This document shows, one piece after another, positions 17,892 through 26,064 of a stretch of DNA of 35,910 bases; within the stretch, counting starts at the first letter, position 1, and each line of letters opens with the position of its first letter. A program made the position numbers and the translations under genes. The DNA is from Weizmannia acidilactici. Lineage in GTDB: Bacteria > Bacillota > Bacilli > Bacillales > Bacillaceae_C. The notes under the pieces are model-generated. The model saw nothing but the letters and a program-made list of their open reading frames with translations, was not told the origin of the DNA and did not search any database. The stretch is taken from NCBI RefSeq assembly GCF_008974185.1, contig NZ_BKZP01000034.1:1-35910 (forward strand), given 5' to 3'.

Positions 17892-19509
17892 AAATTTTCA
17901 CCAATTTATGCGTGCCGTCAAACGTGTACGGCAACGACAGAAGGTCACGGATCAAATCTTTTCCATATTTGTTCAGAAAATAAAAAATATTCCATACCCT
18001 TTCCTGTGGGATACCGTCCGGTCGCAGCGCACGTTCAATCCGCGCATATTTTTCAAGCATCACATCATGCTTCCGTTCGATATCCTCATTGATTTTCCGC
18101 TGCAAAAAAGCAAGCTGGTTGAGATGGAAGTTCAAGTTTTTGCGGGCAAGCGGCTCAAGCCCTTTACTGACAGCGGATAGAATCGCATCATATTGGGTTT
18201 CAAGCATCGCTTCCGTTTCACTGATTAAGGCATCCAAATTTTCATCTTTAACGGAATTCCAGTACGCTTGCCGTTCTTCCGCTGTTCCGTGCTTTAACAC
18301 CTGTTCGATCTCGAGTCCAAGTTCCTTAATATCCCTTTGGATGGAACGTTCCAGCAGGGTGATGTTCAGCCGCGGCACCAAGGGCGGCATCAGGAAGCCG
18401 ATTTTCTCAAATGCCTGCTTCAGTTCACCCCAATAGGCAATTTCTCCCGGCCCCCCGATAAATGCGAGGCTTGGAAACAGCCATTCCTGCATAAGCGGCC
18501 GCGTCACGACATTATTGCTTAAACGTTCTGGAGTTTGGCGGGAAATTTCCAACAATTGTTCTTTTGTAAAAAAGACGCTGCCGTTTTTCCCGGTAAATCC
18601 GCCTTGTTCCGGGTCATATTCGAGCAGGATGCGCTCCGTCCCATCGTAATAAAAAAGGTTCAGCGCCCGTCGCGAGATGTCGATTGCTTTCGGGAATTCG
18701 AACTTAGCCATTTTTTCCTGCTGCGCAAATACCGCTGCCGTAATCGTTTCATATTCCCGGATGATCCGCACGAAAAACGGCGCCTCTATTTCCCGCAGGC
18801 GCGGATCGGCCGAATCAATCAGAAGCACGCCGTATTCATGAAAAAGATCATGGACGATAAATGCGAAAGCATCGGTCAAGCTTTCGGACTGGTCCACAAA
18901 TTTTTCAAGCTGGGCAAGAACCTTTTTTGTATGTTTTGTTTCTCCGAATGTTTCAAATACTTTATGTATCCATTTTTTTAAATGGGCACGATCCGGCTTT
19001 GTATCGGAAATCATTTTTTTCTGAAGCGGCCCTTCGGTATAGTTTAATTTTTTCAAGCTTCTGCCGCACACGGTAAAAACATGGTTCACTTCCAAATAAT
19101 CGTGGTCCTCGCCCGCAATCCAGAAGACGGGCACGACCGGGATGTGAAGCGCTTCCTCCTGCATCTGGGCAAGCTTGATGATCGATATAAGTTTATGGAT
19201 CGTATAAAGCGGCCCAGTTAAAAGCCCGGCCTGCTGGCCCCCGATCACAACGGCGGCGTTTTCCTGCCTTAATTTTTGCAAAGACCGGTGTATCTCCGGT
19301 GTAATACCAAATTTCTCCATAAAACTCCTGATACAATCTGCAAGCTGCTCCCGGGGAAACGTCCGTTTTTGTAAATCTTCCACTCTTCTTTGAAAAAAAG
19401 AAGAATCCATTATATCATAATGAAAAAAATCCTTTACAGGAGGCTTTTGCTCTAAGTAAAGGGAAGCAAACCGGTTCGTTGCTGGAATTGAAAAGTTTTC
19501 CAGTTCCAT
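17890..19509 (-). CDS. bshC: BshC, putative cysteine ligase of bacillithiol synthesis
   Basis: Last step of bacillithiol synthesis: joins cysteine to GlcN-malate. The protein is 539 aa, the same length as B. subtilis BshC (YllA). Seen: a nucleotidyltransferase-like core with VIGGQQAGLLTGPLYTIHKLI and FWIAGEDHDYLEVNH (HxxE-type motif region), a GGPGEIAYW stretch, and a C-terminal coiled-coil region (about 410-500). I chose ATG 19509; the preceding TTG is possible with the same AAGGAAG SD. It sits directly upstream of mraZ as in B. subtilis. An extended -10 (19552-19557) may drive it. Confidence 0.93.
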   Translation of the reverse strand: MELENFSIPATNRFASLYLEQKPPVKDFFHYDIMDSSFFQRRVEDLQKRTFPREQLADCIRSFMEKFGITPEIHRSLQKLRQENAAVVIGGQQAGLLTGPLYTIHKLISIIKLAQMQEEALHIPVVPVFWIAGEDHDYLEVNHVFTVCGRSLKKLNYTEGPLQKKMISDTKPDRAHLKKWIHKVFETFGETKHTKKVLAQLEKFVDQSESLTDAFAFIVHDLFHEYGVLLIDSADPRLREIEAPFFVRIIREYETITAAVFAQQEKMAKFEFPKAIDISRRALNLFYYDGTERILLEYDPEQGGFTGKNGSVFFTKEQLLEISRQTPERLSNNVVTRPLMQEWLFPSLAFIGGPGEIAYWGELKQAFEKIGFLMPPLVPRLNITLLERSIQRDIKELGLEIEQVLKHGTAEERQAYWNSVKDENLDALISETEAMLETQYDAILSAVSKGLEPLARKNLNFHLNQLAFLQRKINEDIERKHDVMLEKYARIERALRPDGIPQERVWNIFYFLNKYGKDLIRDLLSLPYTFDGTHKLVKI

Positions 19510-19551
19510 CAATAGATTCTTCCTTTCTTGTCATCATTGATTTTCTCATTG

Positions 19552-19557
19552 AGTATA
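19552..19557 (-). promoter_or_regulatory. Candidate bshC promoter (extended -10)
   Basis: TATACT preceded by TGC on the minus strand (TGNTATACT), about 43 bp before the bshC start. The -35 region is a T-rich run without a good hexamer. Confidence 0.4.
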
Positions 19558-19590
19558 GCATTTTTGCGAAAAAAAGGAAAAAAGACTGCT

Positions 19591-20478
19591 TTAATTCCTT
19601 CTTTCCATCCCTTTCACCATTTCATACAGCGCGGCCGATACCGGAATTTCCTTTTCCTTCCGGGCAGCGGTTTCAAGCATAAACCCGAGAATGGCGTCAA
19701 TTTCGGTCCGCGCCCCTTTTTTCACATCTTTCAGCATGGAGGATTCATTTTCTTTCGTATTCCGGCAGATGCCGGTGACTTCCTCCCACATTTCTTCCCT
19801 TGAAAGCTTTGGAAAAAGCGCGATCAGCTCTTCAAAAACAGCACGGAACACGTTCGCATAATGCGGGTTTGTTAAAAGTAACCCGTTTTTCACTTTTAAA
19901 ACAGCGGTCAAAGGATTGATCATGGCGTTGGCAAAGCATTTGCGCAAAAGCATGATTTCATAATCCGGAAGCAGCCGAAACGGAAAAGCATCTGGCGCGG
20001 TTTCAAGCAGTGCGGCAATTCCTTCCCAATTTCCCCGGAAAAAAGCAAGATTCGTTTTTCCGCGGCCGTTTTGTGCAACCGTCACGGCATCGATGCGGGC
20101 GGCGCCGTGCTCCACCGTTCCGACAAGGATCCTTTCTTGCGGAAGTTCTTCCAAAAGTGGAAGATGGCCCATCCCGTTTTGCAAAAACAGCACCGGAATT
20201 GCGGTGTCCATTTTTTTCAATATGGCGGCCGCACCGCTTAAGTCGTACTGTTTTACCGTAACAATGACCAGTTCCTGCGTGCCGGGGGATACAGGCGTTT
20301 CTTGTGCTTTTACGGAGACGGTGAACGGGGACATGCCGCCTTTTACCGTGATCCCTTTTTCGTTTAACAGCCGCGCCTGTTCTTTTGTTCTTGGAAACAT
20401 GGTCACTTCATGAAACTTGCCAAGCCAGCCGCCATACAATAAACCGACCGCGCCGGCGCCAATGATCCCGATTTTCAT
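19591..20478 (-). CDS. panE: 2-dehydropantoate 2-reductase (ketopantoate reductase)
   Basis: NADPH-dependent reduction of ketopantoate to pantoate, for CoA synthesis. 295 aa; syntenic with B. subtilis ylbQ/panE. Seen: N-terminal Rossmann motif GIIGAGAVGLLYGGWL, LVIVTVKQYDL, LFLQNGMGHLP (FLQNG-type), GTVEHGA, and the C-terminal helical domain with FANAMINPLTAVLKVKNG, in which the NxxxNPLTA residues match the family, plus ENESSMLKDV. Start ATG 20478 with AGGGGCGG upstream; longer in-frame starts add a lysine-rich stretch with no homology. coaD further along also serves CoA synthesis, but the two are not in one operon. Confidence 0.9.
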   Translation of the reverse strand: MKIGIIGAGAVGLLYGGWLGKFHEVTMFPRTKEQARLLNEKGITVKGGMSPFTVSVKAQETPVSPGTQELVIVTVKQYDLSGAAAILKKMDTAIPVLFLQNGMGHLPLLEELPQERILVGTVEHGAARIDAVTVAQNGRGKTNLAFFRGNWEGIAALLETAPDAFPFRLLPDYEIMLLRKCFANAMINPLTAVLKVKNGLLLTNPHYANVFRAVFEELIALFPKLSREEMWEEVTGICRNTKENESSMLKDVKKGARTEIDAILGFMLETAARKEKEIPVSAALYEMVKGMERRN

Positions 20479-20512
20479 CGCAACCGCCCCTTTTCTGTCA
20501 TTTCTTTTCCAC

Positions 20513-20541
20513 ATTTTATCAGGCAATTTCCGGCTTGGAAA
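20513..20541 (-). promoter_or_regulatory. Candidate sigma-A promoter of panE
   Basis: Minus strand TTTCCA (20536-20541), 17-bp spacer ending in TGA, TAAAAT (20513-20518): an extended -10 with a partial -35. About 35 bp before the panE start. Confidence 0.5.
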
Positions 20542-20597
20542 GAAATTTTTACCGGAATAAAATTTCTTGCGATCGCTTACACGTATTTCTTTCATTC

Positions 20598-20625
20598 TTG
20601 CCGCCGTTTGTTATATAATTATAAT
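20598..20625 (+). promoter_or_regulatory. Candidate sigma-A promoter of ylbP
   Basis: TTGCCG (20598-20603), 16-bp spacer, TATAAT (20620-20625; perfect). It would give a leader of roughly 75 nt before ylbP. Divergent from the panE promoter. Confidence 0.55.
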
Positions 20626-20706
20626 AACAATAGGCTTTACGCGAACAGGCAGCGTACCATACGCAAGCCAAGGGACAGAACTTCAACGAGGGATAGGGGA
20701 ATTGAT

Positions 20707-21207
20707 ATGTCTTATAAAGTGGAAAGGTTAAAAGTGAATTACAAAACGCTGGAAGAATTTAAACAGTTTAAAGAGTACGGGGCACAGGAACTGTCCATGC
20801 TGGAAGATTTACAGGATAATATCATTGAAGACAACTGCGATTCGCCTTTTTACGGCATTTATTTTGCCGATAAGCTGGTCGCGCGCATGAGCCTTTACGA
20901 ACGGGATGCGAAATATGATTTATATTTTGACCCCCCTCAAAAATTTTTGGAACTGTGGAAGCTGGAAGTGCTCCCAAACTACCAATTTAAAAATTACGGG
21001 AGGGCGCTCGTTGATTTTGCTAAAAGCTTCGGGCTCCCGATTAAAACAAATGCCCGCCTGAAATCAAGGGGTTTTTGGGAAAAGATGGGATTCCAGCCCG
21101 TTTCCTATAATGTTGAGCGCGACTTGAGCGAAAACCCGTTTGTTTGGCTTCCGGAAGGCGTCAAACTGCAGGATGCCAAACAGGACAAAAAACAGGCCTC
21201 ATCTTGA
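20707..21207 (+). CDS. ylbP: YlbP-like GNAT-family N-acetyltransferase
   Basis: 166 aa (B. subtilis YlbP about 160), strongly alike from VERLKVNYKTLEEFKQFKEYG onward. The fold is GNAT: the core ELWKLEVLPNYQFKNYGRALVDFAK contains the beta4/alpha3 acetyl-CoA-binding segment, although the canonical Q/RxxGxG/A is reduced to YQFKNYGRA. SRGFWEKMGFQPV is the usual C-terminal GNAT stretch. Substrate unknown. Start ATG 20707 with AGGGG 7 nt upstream. Plus strand, divergent from panE, followed by its own terminator. Confidence 0.88.
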   Translation: MSYKVERLKVNYKTLEEFKQFKEYGAQELSMLEDLQDNIIEDNCDSPFYGIYFADKLVARMSLYERDAKYDLYFDPPQKFLELWKLEVLPNYQFKNYGRALVDFAKSFGLPIKTNARLKSRGFWEKMGFQPVSYNVERDLSENPFVWLPEGVKLQDAKQDKKQASS

Positions 21208-21213
21208 TCCGCC

Positions 21214-21242
21214 AAAAAGAACCGGATCCCCGGTTCTTTTTT
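21214..21242 (+). terminator. Terminator after ylbP
   Basis: AGAACCGG, ATC loop, CCGGTTCT followed by a T run. The flanking A and T tracts extend the stem. Confidence 0.88.
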
Positions 21243-21312
21243 ACTTATCACGGGGGTGCAGCCTAAAACGATTTACTTCTTTCCGCTTACCGGGAAAGAA
21301 AATAGTAGTGCA

Positions 21313-21879
21313 TCATGCGAGATGGTTGACGGCATTCTTCCGCGTTTCCTTGTCAATTTGTTTTCTGATTGCTTTTAAAACCGGATGCCAGCCTGCCAGT
21401 CCTTTTCCGTACGACAAAATAAATTGATAGTCAAAGCCGGGCGGGTTTTTTCCCTGATTGTGCTGCAGGATCGTTTCCATTTTATCCAGCGCTTTAACCA
21501 GCATAGCTTCGCGGGATTCCCCCCTGTTGTACTCCTCCCATAAGCTCAGAATCTTGCTCCGCAGCTCCGGCAACCCGACCGTAAGTTTTTCAATAGCAAG
21601 CCTTTCACGCTGCAGCTTTTTTTCACGGTCTTCTCCCACTACAGCAGAGATATCTCCGGCGTAAGCTTCACCAAGATCATGGACAAGGCACATCAGGATC
21701 ACCCTGTCCATTTGGATACCGGGAAAATCTTCTGCGAGCGCAAACGCAAAGAGTGCCAGCCGGAATGTATGTTCCGCAACGCTTTCACGCCTGCCGTTTC
21801 CCGTCCACGCTGTCCGTTCAGCATCCTTGAGCCTTTCCAATTCTTTTACAAATCCGAGCACCTTCTCTACGTCTTCCAT
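21313..21879 (-). CDS. HD-domain phosphohydrolase (YfbR/COG1896-like)
   Basis: 188 aa. HD-superfamily metal site seen: SVAEHTFRL (His37), CLVHDLGEAYAGD (His67-Asp68) and KALDKMETILQ with the distal Asp. This arrangement and length match the YfbR-like group, which includes 5'-deoxynucleotidases; the true substrate here is unknown. Start: ATG 21879 (MEDVEKVLGF), with GGAGGGAG about 12 nt upstream, a slightly long spacing; upstream in-frame ATGs lack an SD. It lies between ylbP and gerR, a slot empty in B. subtilis, so it is an insertion relative to that backbone. A hairpin (TTCTTTCC/GGAAAGAA, 21279-21302) follows without a T-tract. Confidence 0.8.
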   Translation of the reverse strand: MEDVEKVLGFVKELERLKDAERTAWTGNGRRESVAEHTFRLALFAFALAEDFPGIQMDRVILMCLVHDLGEAYAGDISAVVGEDREKKLQRERLAIEKLTVGLPELRSKILSLWEEYNRGESREAMLVKALDKMETILQHNQGKNPPGFDYQFILSYGKGLAGWHPVLKAIRKQIDKETRKNAVNHLA

Positions 21880-21950
21880 CCCGAATGAATACTCCCTCCA
21901 AGTTTTTCTCCAGTTTAACATATGTATCGGGAGAACATGGGCTGACAAGC

Positions 21951-21985
21951 AAAAATCCCCCGCTTTTATTAAAAATGCAGGGGAA
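21951..21985 (-). terminator. Terminator after gerR
   Basis: Minus strand TCCCCTGC, A/T-rich loop, GCGGGGGA then TTTTT. One G-U pair. About 14 bp after the gerR stop. Confidence 0.75.
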
Positions 21986-21998
21986 TATCCGTTATCTT

Positions 21999-22529
21999 TT
22001 ATACTTCCTGCTCAACCAGTTTCCTCGCTTTTTCCATAATCGACAGAAGCGCGCTGTATTCTTTTTGCAGCTGCTCATGCTTTTCCCTTTCTTCCTGGTA
22101 CATCCCGAGTAGTTCCTCGTATTTTAATTTCCATTCATCGGCACCGCGCTGCACATCTGTAACTTGTTTATTCTCCTGTTTGCTTTTTTCAGCAATTTTC
22201 TGGAGAATACGAATGGCATCGAATAATGAAGCCTCGCTTTCCACGGCCTCCGTCGGCTTTTCCGCTTCCGAAGCCGTTTCCGCAGGTTCACGGATCAGCT
22301 TCTTCCTCTCTTTTCTCTGTTTTTTCGCCATTTCAATTTCGGCCTTGTACTGTTTCCTCACATAGGAATTCCATCTGAATCCGCATGCCGCGGCCGTGCG
22401 GTTCATTTGCTTACCTGCTTCTTCAAATGCCTGCAGCTGCGTGCTCCCTTCCCTGATATGGCGCAGAACGATTTCTGACAGCAGCAAGTCTTCTTCCTGC
22501 GTCCAAGCATCCTGTCTGACTGTCGGCAT
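21999..22529 (-). CDS. gerR: GerR/YlbO, RsfA-family sporulation transcription regulator
   Basis: 176 aa. The N-terminal SANT/Myb-like helix-turn-helix (about 1-60), with [20 protein letters not shown] and [18 protein letters not shown], is the RsfA-family signature; a charged linker follows, then a C-terminal coiled coil (about 115-170). B. subtilis GerR (YlbO) is a sigma-E-dependent regulator that turns off part of the sigma-E regulon and supports spore germination; position next to rpmF matches ylbO rather than rsfA. Start ATG 22529 (MPTVRQDAW) with a run of seven G ending 5 nt upstream. Candidate sigma-E motifs upstream are weak. Confidence 0.88.
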   Translation of the reverse strand: MPTVRQDAWTQEEDLLLSEIVLRHIREGSTQLQAFEEAGKQMNRTAAACGFRWNSYVRKQYKAEIEMAKKQRKERKKLIREPAETASEAEKPTEAVESEASLFDAIRILQKIAEKSKQENKQVTDVQRGADEWKLKYEELLGMYQEEREKHEQLQKEYSALLSIMEKARKLVEQEV

Positions 22530-22627
22530 ATGAACCCCCCCAACCATTAATTAATACTATTCATATGCCGTTAATAGAAAAGATAGACTGGGAAGCTTGA
22601 TAAAATTTCTACGGGGCAACAATGATT

Positions 22628-22660
22628 AAAAAAGCACGGGATGAACCTACCCCGTGCTCT
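22628..22660 (-). terminator. Terminator after rpmF
   Basis: Minus strand AGCACGGG, 10-nt loop, CCCGTGCT then TTTTT. Perfect 8-bp stem directly after the rpmF stop. Confidence 0.92.
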
Positions 22661-22667
22661 TTTTCAA

Positions 22668-22841
22668 TTATTTGTTCACAACATCTTTGCCTTTGTATGT
22701 CCCGCAGGATGGGCAAACGCGGTGCGCCATTTTCAATTCACCGCAATTTGGGCATTCGACCATGCCAGGCACTTGCAATTTGAAGTGTGTACGGCGTTTT
22801 CTTTTTGCAGTTTTAGAAGTTCTTCTGAAAGGTACAGCCAT
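22668..22841 (-). CDS. rpmF: 50S ribosomal protein L32
   Basis: 57 aa; N-terminus [18 protein letters not shown] is typical of L32. Zinc-ribbon form with Cys30, Cys33, Cys43 and Cys46 (CPNC...CPSC), that is, the C+ paralogue that needs zinc. ATG start with AAGGAGGTG upstream; an in-frame start 10 codons earlier overlaps this SD. It lies 53 bp after ylbN and shares its promoter; the same ylbN-rpmF pair is found widely in bacteria. Confidence 0.98.
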   Translation of the reverse strand: MAVPFRRTSKTAKRKRRTHFKLQVPGMVECPNCGELKMAHRVCPSCGTYKGKDVVNK

Positions 22842-22894
22842 TCTTCCCACCTCCTTATAAGAGATAAGCAATAATGCAAGCCGAACCGTTTCGG

Positions 22895-23437
22895 TTATTT
22901 TTCAGAATCTTGTTCAAAAAATTTTGCCAGGCCGGCCAGCCGCGGATCCACCTTTTTTTCCGCCTGCTGCCCCATCTCCAAATACTGGTCCTCCGTCAAC
23001 ACTTGCCAGTTTTCGGTATGCGGAAGTTCTGCTTTTTTCGCTTCTTCGCTGAAAACCTGCATTGGAATGTCCAGCAAAATCAGTTCTTTCATAACCGGGA
23101 TCAAGTCGATGACCTCATTTTCGGCAATATGCACTTCTTCATCTTCAGCGCCTTCATATTCAGAAGGCTCAAGAAGAAACGTTTCTGTCGATTTCAAATC
23201 AATTGGGTAATCCACATCGGCAAGAGTCCTGGCACAAGGCAACACGAGTTTCCCTTCAATATGAAGGTCAAACGTCACCCTGTCCCTGGAGACATTCCCA
23301 TTGCCCGTTACTTGGAACAAAGAAGCCCCGCGGATTTCCGAATCCATTTCCATTAAATCTTTTGTAATGTCAACAGATTCATCTATATCAAAACTCTTGC
23401 CACGAAATTTTTGCAACTGAATGGTAGACCATTTCAC
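22895..23437 (-). CDS. ylbN: YlbN, YceD/DUF177-family protein linked to 23S rRNA accumulation
   Basis: 180 aa (B. subtilis YlbN 172). DUF177 pattern: N-terminal [20 protein letters not shown], a central beta-rich part with [25 protein letters not shown], and an acidic segment ([17 protein letters not shown]), then [16 protein letters not shown]. In E. coli YceD affects 23S rRNA levels and is encoded next to rpmF; in plants the homologue acts on 23S rRNA processing. The role here is inferred. GTG start with GGGGTGAT upstream. It is first in the ylbN-rpmF operon behind a consensus sigma-A promoter. Confidence 0.92.
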   Translation of the reverse strand: MKWSTIQLQKFRGKSFDIDESVDITKDLMEMDSEIRGASLFQVTGNGNVSRDRVTFDLHIEGKLVLPCARTLADVDYPIDLKSTETFLLEPSEYEGAEDEEVHIAENEVIDLIPVMKELILLDIPMQVFSEEAKKAELPHTENWQVLTEDQYLEMGQQAEKKVDPRLAGLAKFFEQDSEK

Positions 23438-23753
23438 TTCAAATCACCCCAAGGCAACAAAGGTAATTATAGCTTTCCTTATACCGTTTGTCAATATTTT
23501 TCCTTTACATCCCATTATGCCCAAAACTGTTTCGTTTTCTGCAAGGCACTGCGTACGTACTTTTGTATATCGCATATTCCGGCTGCCACGCCCGGCCCGT
23601 CATTCCCGCATGAGCCAGTCAAATCGCAACCTTCAAAAAATCACCCCCCTGTAAAGATTGCTTTTTTTGCCGGTTATGTTAAAAATAATTTATCACAGTC
23701 TGTACCGGAAAAAACATAGAAAGCATTCCAATTTTAAAAAGGAGGTCAAAAAA
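23438..23753. other. Divergent ylbN / tmcAL intergenic region (316 bp)
   Basis: It holds the consensus minus-strand promoter of ylbN (23466-23494) and, at its right end, the strong SD (AAAAAGGAGG) of tmcAL. In between I see no supported gene; a 35-codon TTG reading frame (23515-23622, minus) is too short to trust. No clear plus-strand promoter. Confidence 0.5.
23466..23494 (-). promoter_or_regulatory. Consensus sigma-A promoter of ylbN-rpmF
   Basis: TTGACA (23489-23494), exactly 17 bp, TATAAT (23466-23471) on the minus strand: both hexamers perfect. About 30 bp before the GTG of ylbN. High constitutive output fits a ribosomal protein operon. Confidence 0.9.
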
Positions 23754-24974
23754 GTGATCAGTACCGGGATAATTGTGGAGTACAATCCCTTTCACAACGG
23801 GCATCTCCACCATATCCGCGAGACGCGGCGGCTGACAGGGGCGGATTGTATCATCGCCGTCATGAGCGGCTATTTTATGCAGCGGGGGGAACCTGCGCTT
23901 GTTTCAAAGTGGGCGCGGGCGGAGATGGCGGTATTATGCGGCGCGGATTTGGTTGTGGAACTGCCGTATGCGTTTGCCGTGCAGCAGGCCGAAAGTTTCG
24001 GATCCGGTGGGATTGCCATTTTGGATGCTTTACAGTGCCGCAATTTCTGTTTTGGCAGCGAGTCCGGGGATATTGAAAAGTTCCGCCGGGCCGTATCGGT
24101 TCTGCTCAAAAACGAATCTGTTTTTAACACTTATGTCCGGTGCGGGATGAAAAACGGGATCAGCTACCCGCAAGCACTGGCTAACAGTTTAAACAAACTC
24201 GGGGCAGGAGATGTGCTCGATTTAAGTTCTCCAAATAACATTCTTGGGTTCCACTATATGCTTGCCGCTGCAAAGAAAAATACCGGTATGGAGGCCTTCA
24301 CGGTCGCAAGGAAATCGGCACAGCACCATGACGAAGCGTTTGCGGATGAAACAATTGCAAGCGCGACCGCGATCCGGAAAACTTTGATGCGGGACAACGA
24401 TCCGGCTTCAATCCGCACGGTGGTCCCGAAACAGTCTTATGCATTGCTTACCCGCTGCCTGAAAGAAACGGGAACCTTCCACCATTGGGGAATTTACTGG
24501 CCTTTTTTGCGCTACAGGCTCATTTCCGCCTCCCATGAAGAACTGCGCAACATTTGCGAAGTGGAAGAAGGAATTGAGTACCGATTAAAAAAAGCGGCGA
24601 TTGCCGCAGATGATTTTGAAAGTTTTATGAAAAAAGTAAAAACAAAACGGTATACATGGACAAGGATCCAAAGAATGTGCACCCATATTTTAACGAATAC
24701 AACAAAAGATGAAATGAAAAGGCACGCGGCAAAGCCGGAATACATCAGGCTGCTCGCCATGAACGAAAAAGGGAGGGCTTATTTGCACCGTATCAAAAAA
24801 AATGTCCCTGTACCGGTGGTTTCCAAATTTTCGGCAAGTCTTGGACCGCTGATCGAACTTGATAGCAGGGCGGCGCATATTTATGCGCTCCCCCTCACAA
24901 AAAACGGCAGGGATAACCTGCTCCACCGGGAATACAGCAGGCCGCCGCTCATGGTTGGCGAACCGTTACGGTAA
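23754..24974 (+). CDS. tmcAL: TmcAL, tRNA(Met) cytidine acetate ligase
   Basis: Forms N4-acetylcytidine at position 34 of elongator tRNA(Met) using ATP and acetate; B. subtilis YlbM. 406 aa (B. subtilis 415). Seen: nucleotidyltransferase-like GIIVEYNPFHNGH with HNGH at 14-17, AVMSGYFMQRGEPALVSKWARAEMA, VELPYAFAVQQAESFG, CFGSESGD, LSSPNNILG, SATAIRKTL, and the tRNA-binding-like C-terminal part with KTKRYTWTRIQRMCTHILT. GTG start with AAAGGAGG 8 nt upstream. Plus strand, convergent with ylbL, whose stop overlaps the terminator. Confidence 0.95.
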   Translation: MISTGIIVEYNPFHNGHLHHIRETRRLTGADCIIAVMSGYFMQRGEPALVSKWARAEMAVLCGADLVVELPYAFAVQQAESFGSGGIAILDALQCRNFCFGSESGDIEKFRRAVSVLLKNESVFNTYVRCGMKNGISYPQALANSLNKLGAGDVLDLSSPNNILGFHYMLAAAKKNTGMEAFTVARKSAQHHDEAFADETIASATAIRKTLMRDNDPASIRTVVPKQSYALLTRCLKETGTFHHWGIYWPFLRYRLISASHEELRNICEVEEGIEYRLKKAAIAADDFESFMKKVKTKRYTWTRIQRMCTHILTNTTKDEMKRHAAKPEYIRLLAMNEKGRAYLHRIKKNVPVPVVSKFSASLGPLIELDSRAAHIYALPLTKNGRDNLLHREYSRPPLMVGEPLR

Positions 24975-25020
24975 ACCGAAAGCCCGCCGTACATGGCATG
25001 GCTTTCCGGTGTTATTTTTT
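24975..25020 (+). terminator. Terminator after tmcAL, running into the ylbL 3' end
   Basis: ACCGAAAGCC, 15-nt loop, GGCTTTCCGGT (one bulged base), then TTATTTTTT. The T-rich tail coincides with the stop and terminal lysine codons of ylbL on the other strand. In the ylbL direction the stem is followed by GGTTTACC, a poor tail. Confidence 0.7.
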
Positions 25021-26064
25021 CTTTTTCAGCCCGTTTAAATAGTCGAGGGCATCATCAAACGTTTTAACCGGAACGATTTTCATTTTTGTCCCGATGTCTT
25101 TTGCTGCCGCTTTTGCTTCTTCATAATTAGATTTTATGCCGGGATCCGCTTTTTTCATTTCCGGTGTAATTGTGTCATCCGGGGCAAAAAAGATTTCCGC
25201 CCCCGCTTTATCCGCCGCAATGACTTTTTTATCAATCCCGCCGATGCGGCCGACTTTCCCGTCCGTTGAAATTTCCCCGGTTCCGGCAATTTTATAGCCT
25301 TTCGTAATATCCTCCTTTGTGAGCTGGTTGTAAATTTCCAAAGTGAACATCAATCCGGCTGAAGGGCCGCCGATCTTTTCCGTATCCATTTTCACGCTTG
25401 GATCCGATGTAATCGAACGGTCGTCAACAAGGCTGATGCCGATCCCGGCTTTATTGTGGTTTTCCTTAAATTTTGCCAGCACAATTTCGGCTGTCTTTGT
25501 TTTTTTACCCCGCACATATGTGACCGTGATTTGATCGCCCGCTTTTTTCTTTGCGACAAAATTCGTAAACGCTTTGGAGGATTTATATGCATGACCGTCC
25601 ACTTTCGTAATCCGGTCGCCTGCTTTTAACACTTTCGCGGCCGGCATCCCGTCGTAAACATTCAGTACATAAATTCCTTTATAATGGGAACGGAACGGTT
25701 TTTTCGCTTTCGTAAAGGCGACCTGAATTGCATTATGCTTTGAGTTTTCCATTAAATAAAGCTGGTACACATTAAACTCTTCATCGGTTTCGTTCTTATC
25801 CATGATCTCATCAACCGGGACAACATCCTCATGTTTTCTCAATTTTGCCCATATATACGTATACGGATTGGCGCGTCCCATGCGGACGGTTGTCAGCATA
25901 AATTTGCCTTTTTCCGGGTAGCCGCCCTTTACTTTAATGAGCGGGGCAAGCTGCAAGGCGCTGCCTGGCATTTCAATATAATAAGGCAGCGGCACAAAAG
26001 ACAGCAGTGCGAGGGCCAAAACTGCAGCGATAAGGGCGCGCCGCCGGAATTTACGATGCTTCAT
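25012..26064 (-). CDS. ylbL: YlbL, membrane-anchored PDZ/Lon-type (S16) protease
   Basis: 350 aa (B. subtilis 341). One N-terminal membrane anchor (about 9-25), PDZ domain (about 127-195) and a Lon-like proteolytic domain with Ser235 in GGPSAGLMF and Lys280 in GGIDKK forming the Ser-Lys dyad. B. subtilis YlbL, with CtpA, degrades the SOS division inhibitor YneA, so it links DNA-damage recovery to division; streptococcal SepM is a homologue. ATG overlaps the ylbK stop by 4 nt (ATGA) with GGAAGGAG upstream. Four terminal lysines are encoded within the A-run opposite the tmcAL terminator. Confidence 0.94.
   Translation of the reverse strand: MKHRKFRRRALIAAVLALALLSFVPLPYYIEMPGSALQLAPLIKVKGGYPEKGKFMLTTVRMGRANPYTYIWAKLRKHEDVVPVDEIMDKNETDEEFNVYQLYLMENSKHNAIQVAFTKAKKPFRSHYKGIYVLNVYDGMPAAKVLKAGDRITKVDGHAYKSSKAFTNFVAKKKAGDQITVTYVRGKKTKTAEIVLAKFKENHNKAGIGISLVDDRSITSDPSVKMDTEKIGGPSAGLMFTLEIYNQLTKEDITKGYKIAGTGEISTDGKVGRIGGIDKKVIAADKAGAEIFFAPDDTITPEMKKADPGIKSNYEEAKAAAKDIGTKMKIVPVKTFDDALDYLNGLKKKK

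Noticed and set aside
20608-20706. N-terminal extension of ylbP from an upstream ATG
   Set aside because: It begins inside the promoter and has no SD; homology to YlbP starts at ATG 20707.
23515-23622. 35-codon minus-strand frame starting at TTG with a weak GAAGG upstream (between ylbN and tmcAL)
   Set aside because: Too short, no family recognised, lies upstream of the consensus ylbN promoter; may be chance.
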